DNA of 64,000 nt from contig CANGIY010000009.1 of assembly GCA_947454235.1 (NCBI GenBank), positions 62,001 to 126,000 of the forward strand, read 5' to 3'. The DNA comes from Chitinophagaceae bacterium (GTDB taxonomy: Bacteria > Bacteroidota > Bacteroidia > Chitinophagales > Chitinophagaceae). Of the stretch, positions 16,088-27,600 are shown one piece after another. A program made the translations under genes and the position numbers. A model generated the notes under the pieces. The model searched no databases. It had not been told where the DNA came from and worked only from the letters and a program-made list of their open reading frames with translations. Position 1 is the first letter of the stretch; every line of letters begins with the position of its first letter.

Positions 16088-18187
16088 CTACATATTATGT
16101 TTCGCCTGAGTAGCTTTAGCAACTAATTTATGTTTTGGCTTGGCAATCTTTTTAGTTTTCGCTGGTTCTAAAACAACCGATGCACCGTAAAAATCAGCAG
16201 CCGAGTTCATTATTTTTTTGAAAATCTCAAAGTCACTCACTGAATAGTGTACCTGAGGGTACGATTCAGTGATGGTTACAACCAGGTTATCACCCGCAAC
16301 TTTACAATCGCTCTTGAAATAAGCAATGGTGTTCCCTTCAGTTTTGTCGTACTGTTCAACTGATTTTTGTAAATTCTCAACATCTTTTACTTTGTACCCT
16401 TCAGGCAAATGGAACGAAATTGAGAATTTGTTCATGTGTGCATAAGGCAAATCGACAGGTAAAACGCGCTCTTCATTTGCGTAGAAGTTAGTTTGCGTGC
16501 CTATCACCTTACCTATTTTCAAAATGTAGTTGTCACCTGCTTTTTCAAATAATGGTGCGCTGTTCACTACATAGTCAATTGTTACTGGTTTATTTTGGTA
16601 AACATCAGTGAGGTTTTCGTTTTTCACACTGTATTTACCCATCATTTCAGGCTTTTCAGCAAGTAACGATTTGCCTAAAACAATTTTCTTTTTCTCGTCG
16701 TTATTAGCATTTGCAAGCGATTTCCTCAACTCCAGTGCCGGGTATCCCCAGAATTTACGAGTATAGTCAACCGTTGCATTGAAATCTTTATCGACGTGAA
16801 TTTGTGCATGGTTTGAAACTGTATTGTGGCTTTCAGGCAATGCTTCAATGCGACGCAATTGCGCTTCGCCAACAATGTTTTCACGACCAACTGCGAAGCC
16901 TTTTTCAGGGTTTGTTTTACAGAAAATTCCTGTTGAATTAACGTAATCGCTTGGTATTTCCGGGTGTCTGAAATAGAATTCCGTTGGTGCTAAATAACTA
17001 CCTGTAGCCGGGAAAAAGAACACATAGTCGTTAAATGGTGCAAGGTTTGTGAACGACGGGTCATAGGTATGGTGGAAACGGCTACCTACCAATCCTATTT
17101 CATGATTCACACCCGTTTGCAAAAAGCAGGCCGCGAATAACTTTACTATACCTGTGCTGGTAGCAATTTTATTATTGATTATTTTTTCAAGGTTATCTTG
17201 TTTGTCACCAATTTTTGCATTGTACAGGCTAATATTTTCTTTTATTCCATCTTCAATTTTCCTGATACGCTCGGCAGTTGTTTCACCACCGTTAATTCCA
17301 ATGCTGGTTAAAAATTTATCGATTACCTTTTTGTCATTCTTAGAAACCAGGTAAAATTTGGTGTAGGTTTCTTTTGCAAGCATGTTGTATGTGAAATTGT
17401 CGCTGCGCTGGTATCCGCCTCTGTTGGTATAGTGGTCCAAGCCATATTCTATACGCATTTTGTAGAGGTCATAGAAGCTGTAAGGCTGTTTTTTAAGAAC
17501 TGGAATGTCAGCTTTGTAAATCTTCATCTGTTTATGCCCACCAACCACTTTTTCTTCTTCAACAGGGAAACCGTGGTAACCTTTAAAGTTGAAGAACAAT
17601 TCTTTAGGGTAATTCATTTCAAATGTTGCATTCAGAATCGGGAAGTCTTCTTGAAAATTGATTGCATCAAATGACGTGAGCCCCATTTTATAGTTGATCA
17701 GTATTTCGATCTCAGTATTCTTCACCATTCCTTCAATTGGAATGTAAAAACCGCCGTCGCTCAGGTAAAGTTTGTTATAGTCGTAGTTTTTAACTATTCC
17801 ATCGGGCGATATTGTTCGCACTTTTATTGAATCACACCGAAGTTTACCAGCTACGTAAGGAATGACAACATCGTTGAACTCTTCAATACCCATTTTGTCA
17901 AGCACCTTAATGATTTTGTGCTGTGTTTTATAGGTAGTGATTCCCGTTCCTTCAAATACAAAGTCACGACGTTCGCTTTGTAAAATTATAAGGGCGTGTT
18001 CGTTGTTGTATTGCGGTGGTACTGCATGCATTTTTGGCGACTTCTCCCACTCTTCAAATTGCGGCGCCAGTCTGTCATCATAAATTACGTGACGTGTGTT
18101 GCCCGGGATTTTTGTCTTTAGAACTTGTGCCTGGGCAGCTTGCGCAACCTGCAATAGTCCGAATGATATGATCAGAAGTTTTTTCAT
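16088..18187 (-). CDS. DUF3857 / degenerate transglutaminase-type secreted protein
   Basis: A 699-residue protein with a signal peptide (MKKLLIISFGLLQVAQAAQAQ). Residues about 60-260 read as a DUF3857 beta domain (KTQHKIIKVLDKMGIEEFNDVVIPY, in part; VRTISPDGIVKNYD). The region about 340-420 aligns with a transglutaminase-like core, but the cysteine position reads ATSTGIVKLFAACFL and the histidine region reads APFNDYVFFF, so the Cys-His-Asp triad is absent. It may be a binding or structural homologue of the upstream intact gene. The two genes are 29 bases apart on the same strand. The C-terminus is lysine-rich. Confidence 0.8.
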   Translation of the reverse strand: MKKLLIISFGLLQVAQAAQAQVLKTKIPGNTRHVIYDDRLAPQFEEWEKSPKMHAVPPQYNNEHALIILQSERRDFVFEGTGITTYKTQHKIIKVLDKMGIEEFNDVVIPYVAGKLRCDSIKVRTISPDGIVKNYDYNKLYLSDGGFYIPIEGMVKNTEIEILINYKMGLTSFDAINFQEDFPILNATFEMNYPKELFFNFKGYHGFPVEEEKVVGGHKQMKIYKADIPVLKKQPYSFYDLYKMRIEYGLDHYTNRGGYQRSDNFTYNMLAKETYTKFYLVSKNDKKVIDKFLTSIGINGGETTAERIRKIEDGIKENISLYNAKIGDKQDNLEKIINNKIATSTGIVKLFAACFLQTGVNHEIGLVGSRFHHTYDPSFTNLAPFNDYVFFFPATGSYLAPTEFYFRHPEIPSDYVNSTGIFCKTNPEKGFAVGRENIVGEAQLRRIEALPESHNTVSNHAQIHVDKDFNATVDYTRKFWGYPALELRKSLANANNDEKKKIVLGKSLLAEKPEMMGKYSVKNENLTDVYQNKPVTIDYVVNSAPLFEKAGDNYILKIGKVIGTQTNFYANEERVLPVDLPYAHMNKFSISFHLPEGYKVKDVENLQKSVEQYDKTEGNTIAYFKSDCKVAGDNLVVTITESYPQVHYSVSDFEIFKKIMNSAADFYGASVVLEPAKTKKIAKPKHKLVAKATQAKHNM

Positions 18188-18216
18188 TTCTATAAATATG
18201 AAGTTATTGGGATTGT

Positions 18217-20193
18217 TTATTTTTTGCTAGCTGTCAAAACCAGATTGTCTTTGTACTCGGTAATTAGGCTTTTGATTTCAGTATTGTTGGCTGCAAATTC
18301 AGCCATTGGCAATTTCACCGTGTTTATTTTGTATTCTTTTGTAAGTATAACCTTGTTTCCGGCTACTTTGTAAGTAATTGAATAACTCCAGTAATCTTTG
18401 AAATTACCTTTTACCGATTTAGGGAGGTATTTAATTTTATAACCCACAGGAATTTCAAGTATGGTAACTTCTTTTTTGGTCTCCTTGTAGTCATGGTAGA
18501 AATCTACGCGGCGATTTACTGTATCGATGTCAAACGATTTCATTGTTTTTAGTAAATTCATATTCAACATCAAGTCAGCACCGTTCTTAGTTATATAGCG
18601 TGGAATAATGAAAGATGTACCTAGGGTAACATCTCTATTTTCGTTTTCAACCTGCTTAAAGCTGAAGCTTTCAAGCACGTAGTTTTCGCCTCCACGGCCT
18701 GCTAAAGTTTGTGCAAATTTTTTATTGCGGTCGGCATCAGCGTTCAGGTAACTCAGAGCAAATGCGGAATTCCAAGCAGGGTAGCCAACAAACCTCTGGC
18801 GAGTTTTACCCATTACATCTTCGAAATTTTCTGTCGAAATTTTTAAAGAAGTGCTATCAATAGTTACATTTTTATCGGCATTGACGACAGGAATAGTTTC
18901 AATTTTGAAATGCTCATTATCTAAAGCAATCATAGTTTCCTTGCCCTGAATATCATCTCGATTTCCACCAAAAGGTAGATTTGAATGTGTGCCATCAACA
19001 AAAATCCATTCATTGTCAATGTTTAATGCACAAATCATGTGGTTTGATACATAAGGAACCGGAGTTTCTTCAAACGTAAAAGGAAGAAGGGTGGTGCCAA
19101 TCCATGATAAGTATGTCTTAAGACCGGCGATTCTGCCCATTTTCATATACAAACTCGACATGTCTTTACAATCACCAAACTGGCGTTTACACACTGTATC
19201 GGCTTCCCTTGGAACCCAGCCACCTAAACCAATATTAATCGCTTTATAGTGGATGGTATTTTGTAACCATTCGTAGATGTGTTTCGCTTTTTGACGGTCA
19301 GTTTTGTCACCTTTAGTGATTTCAGCTACCAAGCGTTCAAGCATAGTATCTGATTTTACGTTCAGGTTGTAGATGAACTTTCTTTTGTACTTGAACAAAC
19401 TTTCAGAGTTTTCACTAATCGCTGAATCTTTTGAAGTACCCGGCAACCTATACTTGGAAACCATTGTTACAATGTATGGCGAGTAGTAGAATGCAGAAGG
19501 AACATCACTAGGTGCATTGAGTTTATTTAGATGGTTTGCAGTGAAACGGTGTACTACATTTCCGGCAGAGTCTTTTTGTGTGTGGTGGAATATATTCGAC
19601 ATAGCACCTTTTGGTACAAATTTCAATTCCACATATTTTGGAGCAATTACTACAAATTCAGAATGCAATACAGGGTATGACTGGTAAGGCATGTGGATAG
19701 GTAGAAAACCCAACATTGGGTGCGATTGACTTGCATTTATTTGAATCACAGTGCCCTTGCATAAACCTGTAAATGGTGTAGGTTGATTATCATCATCTTC
19801 AAGCCCATCCTGTCCGGTATAACCACTCACCGAATTGTATTTTGCTACTCTTTTATATGCACCATTTTTCTGAGGAATATACGCGATTGTATTTCCTTGA
19901 AATATTTGTGAAGTAAAGTCGTTATCAATGGTATTGTCAAACCTTGCTGTTTTGAGCGATAGATCTGTAATTAAAATACGTTCAGTGTTGATATAACTGT
20001 TTGCTTTTAACTGACCACCTTCGAGGCTTATTACAAGTTTTTGAGTGTAATTAGTATAAACCGAACTTTCGTCATTGTACTTTTTAATAGTACTGTGGAT
20101 GAGTGCAGTGTCAGGTTCTTGAGCATTTGCAGTAATACATGTTGCTGACATAGCAGCCGCAACTGTAAATATGAGCTTTTTGGGAGTGAGCAT
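18217..20193 (-). CDS. DUF3857 / transglutaminase-like secreted protein, intact triad
   Basis: A 658-residue protein with a signal peptide (residues 1-25, ending ANAQ). A DUF3857 domain occupies roughly residues 50-270, followed by a transglutaminase-like core: the cysteine is in RQFGDCKDMSSLY, the histidine in YVSNHMICAL and the aspartate in FVDGTHSNLPFGG. A C-terminal DUF2569-like beta segment follows. Such proteins are common in Bacteroidota envelopes, with protease-like or cross-linking roles that are mostly untested. I chose the ATG at 20193; a TTG lies 30 bases upstream. It is probably the first gene of a pair with the degenerate paralogue. Confidence 0.85.
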   Translation of the reverse strand: MLTPKKLIFTVAAAMSATCITANAQEPDTALIHSTIKKYNDESSVYTNYTQKLVISLEGGQLKANSYINTERILITDLSLKTARFDNTIDNDFTSQIFQGNTIAYIPQKNGAYKRVAKYNSVSGYTGQDGLEDDDNQPTPFTGLCKGTVIQINASQSHPMLGFLPIHMPYQSYPVLHSEFVVIAPKYVELKFVPKGAMSNIFHHTQKDSAGNVVHRFTANHLNKLNAPSDVPSAFYYSPYIVTMVSKYRLPGTSKDSAISENSESLFKYKRKFIYNLNVKSDTMLERLVAEITKGDKTDRQKAKHIYEWLQNTIHYKAINIGLGGWVPREADTVCKRQFGDCKDMSSLYMKMGRIAGLKTYLSWIGTTLLPFTFEETPVPYVSNHMICALNIDNEWIFVDGTHSNLPFGGNRDDIQGKETMIALDNEHFKIETIPVVNADKNVTIDSTSLKISTENFEDVMGKTRQRFVGYPAWNSAFALSYLNADADRNKKFAQTLAGRGGENYVLESFSFKQVENENRDVTLGTSFIIPRYITKNGADLMLNMNLLKTMKSFDIDTVNRRVDFYHDYKETKKEVTILEIPVGYKIKYLPKSVKGNFKDYWSYSITYKVAGNKVILTKEYKINTVKLPMAEFAANNTEIKSLITEYKDNLVLTASKK

Positions 20194-20375
20194 GGTAATT
20201 GCAAACTGTTTAATATGGTACAATAAAAACTTGCCCTGGTGTGTCAGGGTTGTTTGGCGGAAAATTACAACAAAAATTGAATATTAGTCCCTTGCCGGCA
20301 TCATTTTTGGCTGCCATCGGTTTTTAAAGTTTTAAGCTATAGACTATTTAAATACTGTTGAACGGGTATTCATTT

Positions 20376-20383
20376 TATTTTTG
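20376..20383 (+). promoter_or_regulatory. Probable -7 box of the AraC-type regulator
   Basis: TATTTTTG matches TAnnTTTG. It overlaps a possible TTG start at 20381 and ends 3 bases before an in-frame GTG at 20387. No TTG is seen at a spacing of 17-23. Confidence 0.35.
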
Positions 20384-20386
20384 CTT

Positions 20387-21202
20387 GTGCACAACATTCA
20401 AAATCGGGCAATTTTTTTCACCGAATCACTCAACAAAGGAACAGGGGAGATTAGTGAGATTTCTGTTATTAACGGCGTGAAGCTTAAAATTTCTCGAAAT
20501 TTCAATTTGTTCGATGACAGTGAAGATTCCGGCAGGCTGGAGTTAATGAAAGATGCTGATTTGATACTGGATTTTTCGTTTCAGTCCGATTCTGCGAAAA
20601 TTGAGTTGGTATTGTGTTACTCCCATCAATTTACTGAACAATTTTTGGGCTTTGCCCGTCAGTTAACCGCTGTGCTTGGGGGTAAAGATTTCATTTCCGC
20701 TGATATTCCGTTCTTACCTGAGGTTAGATCTATGTACGAATACAATATTAAAGTTGCAGATGAAACTAATGGAGGTGAGTTATATATAATGGAGTATGCC
20801 GTTAGGATTTTGCGGAAATCCCAAAGCTTCCTGTTTCAATCTGCGAATTTTATTAACACACCTGCTTGTAGCTTTTTATCAGAACCTAACGAGCGTGAAA
20901 AGATTTCAAGAGCAGTTAAATATCTGGACGAAAATATAGGCACTATTATTTCTATAAAATCTTTATCTCGCATTGCGGCAATTAATGAGTGCTACCTTAA
21001 AAAGGGATTCAAGGTTATGACTGGGAAGACGATTCTTGAATACCAGAACGAAAAACGCATGGAACGAGCAAGAGAATTTTTACATTCGGGACAATATTCT
21101 GTTTCCCAGGTTGCAGCAGCGTTAGGGTTCAGTTCAATTTCACATTTTAGCACTGCTTTTAAAAAGTTTTCAGGGCTAAAGCCTTGTGAGTTAATTATGT
21201 AA
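20387..21202 (+). CDS. AraC family transcriptional regulator
   Basis: About 271 residues. The last ~100 residues form the AraC/XylS DNA-binding unit: a first helix-turn-helix in ISIKSLSRIAAINECYLKKGFK and a second in YSVSQVAAALGFSSISHFSTAFKKF (each read in part), followed by GLKPCEL. The N-terminal ~170 residues do not match a cupin sensor that I recognise. The start is uncertain: GTG at 20387 or TTG at 20381. It lies upstream of, and on the same strand as, the giant T9SS cargo gene, 437 bases away with a terminator between; control of that gene is possible but unproven. Confidence 0.88.
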   Translation: MHNIQNRAIFFTESLNKGTGEISEISVINGVKLKISRNFNLFDDSEDSGRLELMKDADLILDFSFQSDSAKIELVLCYSHQFTEQFLGFARQLTAVLGGKDFISADIPFLPEVRSMYEYNIKVADETNGGELYIMEYAVRILRKSQSFLFQSANFINTPACSFLSEPNEREKISRAVKYLDENIGTIISIKSLSRIAAINECYLKKGFKVMTGKTILEYQNEKRMERAREFLHSGQYSVSQVAAALGFSSISHFSTAFKKFSGLKPCELIM

Positions 21203-21215
21203 ATGTTCAATTTAA

Positions 21216-21247
21216 AAATTTCCAGAGGGGAATTTGGTGTTTTTTTC
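21216..21247 (+). terminator. Probable terminator after the AraC gene
   Basis: Arms AAATTTCC and GGGAATTT pair over 8 bp with one G-T wobble around the loop AGAG, followed by GGTG and seven T. Confidence 0.5.
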
Positions 21248-21453
21248 ATTTTTTTTGTTCAGGAAAAGTTAACACAAAGATTTTATCCACTTATCAACAC
21301 TCAAATAGTTTAGCTTTATTTTTGTTGTGAATTCTAAGTGAGTTAAAAAGTCAATTGCGAGGTGTAAAATTGAATCTCAACCAAAAATGCGATTAATGTA
21401 TTTGGTTTATTGTGGTTGTTAGTAATCCTTTAACAGTTCAATAACAGCATTTT

Positions 21454-21485
21454 TTGTTTGAAAGCTTTAAAATTTGATACCTTTG
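21454..21485 (+). promoter_or_regulatory. Promoter of the T9SS cargo gene
   Basis: TTG at 21454-21456 (spacer 21) or 21458-21460 (spacer 17) precedes TACCTTTG at 21478-21485. The box is about 155 bases before the start codon, so the mRNA has a long leader. Confidence 0.55.
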
Positions 21486-21639
21486 TTATAAGTTTGTACA
21501 CTAAATCTGACTTAGACCGCAAAGTGGGCGATTAGCCTGCGTTGTGTCGTGTTATTTTTATCTTTAGTTTAAGGATTCAAAAAAGTTAATAAACTAGCGA
21601 AAGAAATTTTATTTTTTAACGTGTTGTGGCAGAAAAATA

Positions 21640-24600
21640 ATGACAAATAAATACTTGGCAGTTATGAGAAGAATTTTCCCCGCTCTCCGGTTGAGAAACG
21701 TGATAAGGTTATGTAGTTTACTGCTAACCATAGGATTTGTGATGGGTGTCAATACCTCTAGAGCAGTGGTGCTAACTCGCGCAGAGCACACTACAGGTGC
21801 AACCTATGACACGATTACTATTAATTATTGTAGTGCACCCTACACTCGACTAAACTTGTCTCCATACTTTGAAGTAGCGGATACATTTGGTCATCGTGAT
21901 TCGTTTGCAATTGATACAACTTTTGGTACTGCCAGAGGAGTGTATTTGGAAATTGATGCATCATATCATGATGTGCCGGGAAGTTTTTATGGTTTCGGTT
22001 CTACAGGAGATGCAATCGTTTCTACGCACTCAGGTACTGCAGTAGATACAGGTAGAGCTACTCCGAATAACCTTTTCTACGTAATTTCTTATTATCCCCA
22101 TCCGTCTACTCATTATTTCAGGTTGAATGTAACTTCATATAGCCCTTCAGGTTTAGTTGTTGGTACAAAGACAGTTATTGTTAAAGTAATCGTTTGGGCT
22201 AATGAGGCTGCTTATTTGTTTCCAATAACTACTAGGTATAATACAATACATGTTGGCAGAACTGGTCAAATGAATGAACACTCAATAGGTGGAACATGGT
22301 CATGTACGCCGGCGTCTGTTGCAACTATCGAAAGCGGAACAGGTCTTTTACATGGCGTTGGCGTTGGTACAGCTACTATTCAGTATAAACTAAATAACGC
22401 ATGTATTGTAGACTCTACTACTTCAACAGTAGCTGTAGTTTCTGGTACTGCACCTACAAGTACAGGAACTTCAATTACCAGTTCTGAAGTGATTGGCAAC
22501 TCCCTGACATTAAATGTATCTGGTCTTGTAGGTACACCGCGTGTATTCTTTCCTGGTAATGTTGAAGGTACAGTAACTTCAACTTCAGGTAGTACAATTC
22601 GTGTAAGCGTTCCGAACGGTGCTCAGTTTGGTCAAATTTCTGTACTCGACCCAGTAACTCAATTATTGTCAACATCTAATAATTACTTCTATCCAAGGTT
22701 CGATTCTCAATCTATCGATCATAATACAGATTTTAAATTTGCTAAACCGATTAACATTCCACTTTTAAGCCGCCGCGGATCAAGGTTTGCGTTTGCTGTT
22801 GATACAAGTGGTACTAGGCCTTATTCAGTTGAGTTTGCCGATGTTGATGGTGATGGCAAAAATGATATCGTAGTAGGTGGTACAGGTTCTGATAGTGTGA
22901 TTTTCTTTAGAAACACAATCACTGCTGCAGGTGATACCGCGGCTTCTCGTTGGTCTACTCCGGTATTCATCAAATCGTACGATTCGGCTAGTGTAATCAA
23001 TGTAAAACTTGCCGATCTTGATGGAGACGGAAAGCCTGAGTTGATTACAGCTTCGTCTTCTACTGGTAGGATTTTAATTTACAGAAACACAAGTACTTCA
23101 GGTAACATTAGTTTCGATACGTCTAGAATTATTTATAATAGTACTCCTGTAGCAGTTTTACCAACAGAAGTTGTTGTTAACGACTTCAACAATGATGGAC
23201 GCCTAGATATTGGTGTTGTATCTAATGGTTGGTTTGATCCAGCACATGGTCAAAATTTCGCTGGTCAGTTCATGGTACTTCAAAATGAATACCAAAAATC
23301 AAGCGACGCCTCTATCCATATTACTCGTGACGATTTCTCGCTTCGTACAATTTTTACTTTCCAGGATTCTGGAAAATCAGCTCCTTTGAGTATTTGTGCT
23401 GCTGATTTCGATCACGATAATAAAATAGACGTTGCTCTTACCGATCACAACAAAAGAACTGTAACAGTGTTTCATAATACCACTTCTGGAACTAACACTC
23501 CTGTTACATTCGATACTGCTGCTAGAGTAATTTTAAACACAGGTGCAGGTCATGGAAATCTTGCTTCTGGTCCGTTTAACAGTTACGATACAATTAACCA
23601 TACAACTGGTTACCCTAACCAAATCAGGTGTGCAGATTTGAATAACGACGGATTTGCAGATTTGATTGTGGCCGTTTCTGATAGTGATTTATTGACTTCA
23701 AACAGATATAACGAAGTATACGTTTACCCTGGTTCAGCTACTGGTTTCACTTCAGTTTCTCCTGCGTTGAAAATAGCAACAGGTCACGCTGGTCCGGTTG
23801 GTATCGCTTTCGGTGATATGAACTCTGATGGCACTCTCGATATCCTTGTTACTAATTCTGGTAATAACAACGTCGGTATCATCAAAAATACTACTTCAGG
23901 TGGTACATTAACGGCATCTAGTTTCAGCCTTGCAGGTAACAACTTTGGCTTTCCTGCAACAGGTTCAACTGGAAGTTGGCCGAATTCATATGCAGGTCCG
24001 GTTACTGTTGCCGCTGGTGACTTGAACCTTAACACTGCTACAGACTTCGCATACGTTTCTCGTGAGATGAACTCATTGACAATCTTCCATTCTTATATCA
24101 GACCATGGTTGACTCCAATCAGTGGTCGTGATTCAGTTTGTGTTGGCTCAACTGATACATTGAGCAGCTCACATGGTGCTTCTGCTACCGGAACATGGAG
24201 GACTACTGGTCACTTTACAACTCTTTCTACAACAGGTGCTGATAACTCAATTATAGTGAACGGCGTTTCTGCGGGTATTGATACTGTTTATTATACTGTA
24301 CGTCATCTGGAGATGGATTCTGTTACTTCATTCAGGGTTAAAGTATCTCCAATTGTTACAACCTCACCAATTACAGGTATTCATACTCCACTTTGTATTG
24401 GTGCTAACGATACTCTTGCTAACGCAACTTCAGTTGGTGGTACATGGTCAATGTCTTCTACGGCAGTTGCTACAATTGCTCCATCAACTGGTATCCTTAC
24501 TGCTTTATCAGCAGGTTCTGATACTGCTATCTTCACTCCTAATGCTGGTTGTTTCTCAGGTCCGGTAAATGCAGTTGTTTCAGTAGCTGCTACTACAGGT

Positions 24601-27600
24601 TTTGGTACAATTACAGGTGTGCGTAGTGTATGCGCTGGTGATAGCGACCTCCTTTCTAACACAACTACTGCAACTGGTTCTTGGATCAGTTCTGATAATA
24701 CAATTGCTACAGTTACTTCTACTGGTTCAGGCACAAGCCGTGTTAATGCATTAAGTGCTGGTGCAGTTATCATTTCATACAGTCACACTTCTGCTTGCGG
24801 AACAACGATATATGATACATTTGCTATCACTGTAAATGCAATACCTGCTACTGGAACAATTACCTCTTCGGTTACTGGTGATTCAATTTGTGCAGGAAGC
24901 ACTTTGAATATGAACTCTACTGTTTCAGGTGGTACGTGGAGATTGTCTAATACAACTCCGGCAACAGTTAGTGCTGCTACAGGTGTAGTCTCTAGTTCGG
25001 CTTCTGTATCGGCACTTGCAATTGATTCTGTTTATTATACAGTATCAGTGAGTGGTTGTACTTCTGTTTCTTCTCCTTATAGAATTTATATCAAGCCTAG
25101 ACCTGTTGCTGGTGCAATTGGTGGTGCTTCTTCTATGTGTTCAGGAAGTTCTGTTGTATTGACAAATACTACTGCAAATGGTCCTGGTACATGGTCAATT
25201 GTTGGTTCAGCTCCTGCTACAATCAACTCATCTACAGGCTCTCTTACTGCTAATCCTTTGTTGACAAGTGCTTCAAGTGTTACAGTTAAATATTTGGTTA
25301 ATAGTTTGTTTGGTTGCGGTGCAGATAGCGTAACATTTACGGTACCTATCAATCCGGTTCCAAACCCAAGTTTCCCTGGTTCAAATCCAGACCATATCTG
25401 TATTGGAGCACCTGCTACAACATTTACAGTTAGTGCTGGTTCAGGTGTAATTGGTTCACGTTTTAGTTTGGCAAATAGCAACGCAACGTTCTCGAGTGCT
25501 TCTACTATTTCAAGGGCTTTTGTAACCGCTGTAACTCCAGGCATTGATACTCTGTATTTTGTTGATACGAACGCTTGTGGTGCGTCACCTGTTATTGCAT
25601 GGCCATTCCAAGTGTTGGCGTTACCTGATACTGGTTTGATTACCGGTGCTAGGAACTATGTTTGCGTTGGTGATAGTTTGACTCTTTATAACACTGCTGC
25701 TACCTACATTGGACTTTCAACAGGTGCTGTAGCTTGGTCGGTATCTGGTACTTCTTTGTTCGATGCTTATGATACTATTGGTTATTCAATATTCACTGGT
25801 ATTTCAGCTGCACGTGGAGCAGTTGTAACGTTCACAGCTAGAAACCAATGTGCTACGTTAAGTACTCATTTCGTTGTAAATATTCAGCGTTTACCACAAG
25901 CTGGCACAATCACTGACACTGTTCATCAGGTTTGTATCGGTGATAGCATCACGCTTGATATCAATTCTACAGGCTTCAGTTCTTATTGGTACTCTGCTGA
26001 TACAACTATAGCAACCGTAAATGGTTTCTCAAGTTCAACTTCAACCGCTCGTGTACATGGTGTACGTTCAGGTATAAATGTTCCTGCTCCAGTTGTGATT
26101 TATAACGTAGATACTGCTGACGGTGGTTGTTTGGCTCGTCCTGGTGCTCAGGTGTTTGCTGCTGATACAGTTAGTGTATTGCCGTTCGCACCAACTCCAG
26201 GTGTAATCATCGGTCCTGATTCGGTTTGTAAAGGAACTCGTTTCTATGTAGTTGATACTGCAGCTCTTTCTATTCCTAGGTCTGGTTGGTACATTACTAA
26301 TGGTTCAATGTTGTCAGGAATTACATACTCTGCTAGCAAAGATACGTTGACTGCTGTTGCAGCTCAAGGAGGTGACTATGTAGTATTTACATTCTCTGAT
26401 ACTAACCGTTGTGGACCTAACTTCGTAAGAGATACAATTAAATTGAACAATGCTGCTAAAATCACGAGCGTAACTACAGCTACAGTTTGTGATAGCCAAA
26501 TTTTCAACTACACTATCACAACTGATAGTTCAGTAAGTACAGGTGTTGCATTCAATTGGAGTCGTGACCTTGCTAATGGTATTGGTAACCCGGCTGCTAC
26601 TGCAACAACTAATGCTATCGCTGAATATCTTGACGATACAACAAGTGGCTCTAAGTCTGTAGTTTACGTATTGTCAACAGAATTGCATGGTTGTGTTGAT
26701 ACTGCTCGTTTGAGTGTTACAATTAATCCTACTCCATATTTGATTAGCGCACACACTGCTACAGTATGTAACAATGAAATGTTCAATTACATCGACACTG
26801 AGTCTACCGGTACAAGTACTGCTGCTCTTTGGGTGAGAAAGAACATTACGAACATTACAAATCCTGCTACTACTGGTTCACACGCTATCCATGAGGTATT
26901 AAATGATACAACTAGTCTTCCAGGTTCTGCTTGGTATGTTTATACAATGACGTTCAATGGTTGTACTAATAAAGACTCTGTTTTGGTAACAGTAGATCCT
27001 ACAGCTAAACAGCCAAGGATTACTACCACTTCTCCTGCTACAGTTTGTGCTGGTACTATGTATCAAAACTTCGGTGCAGAAACAACGCCAACTAGTCCAA
27101 CTACTTACACATGGACTGCAACTGGTGGTGGTACAATTTGGGCAACAGGTTCTACACGTCAATACTGCTTAGTTAACTTTGATGATCCGGGTGTGACGAC
27201 TATTTATGTTGAGGCTGATTTGACAGGTTACAATTGTCCGGTTAAAGATTCCTTCGTAGTTTCAGTAAGCTCAACTCGTTCTGATAAACCTTCTGTGATT
27301 TACTTTGGTCAGGATTTGATTTGTACGTCTAATACAGAAGATTACTATCAGTGGGGTGCTGATATCGTAGGTACTTTGGATTCTATGTTGTATTTCGGTC
27401 AAACTAACCAAAATATGTTCACACCAATCCTTGACTTGACACATTACTACTATTGGGTAATGACTGGTAAGGATGGTTGCTTCCAAAAGACTTACTTCCG
27501 TATTCCTGCAGCAGTTCAAAATGTGAATGCTTCAATCGGTGAACTGTTGTTGTTCCCTAACCCTGCTTCTCAAGTTATTAATGTAGAAATTGGTAACAGC

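Larger units (their letters stand above)
21203..21639 (+). other. Intergenic region upstream of the T9SS cargo gene
   Basis: This 437-base AT-rich stretch holds a terminator-like hairpin just after the AraC gene, a TTG-N17/21-TACCTTTG promoter at 21454-21485, a second -7-like box TAAGTTTG at 21489-21496 and a leader of about 150 bases before the cargo gene. I see no open reading frame of note and no riboswitch fold that I recognise. Confidence 0.5.

Noticed and set aside
21486-21639. Long leader of the T9SS cargo gene considered as a riboswitch
   Set aside because: No known conserved core (for example cobalamin, TPP or c-di-GMP elements) was recognised.
24381-25544. Long minus-strand frames inside the giant surface protein gene
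   Set aside because: They mirror the repetitive Ig-like coding sequence and have no promoter, signal or family resemblance.
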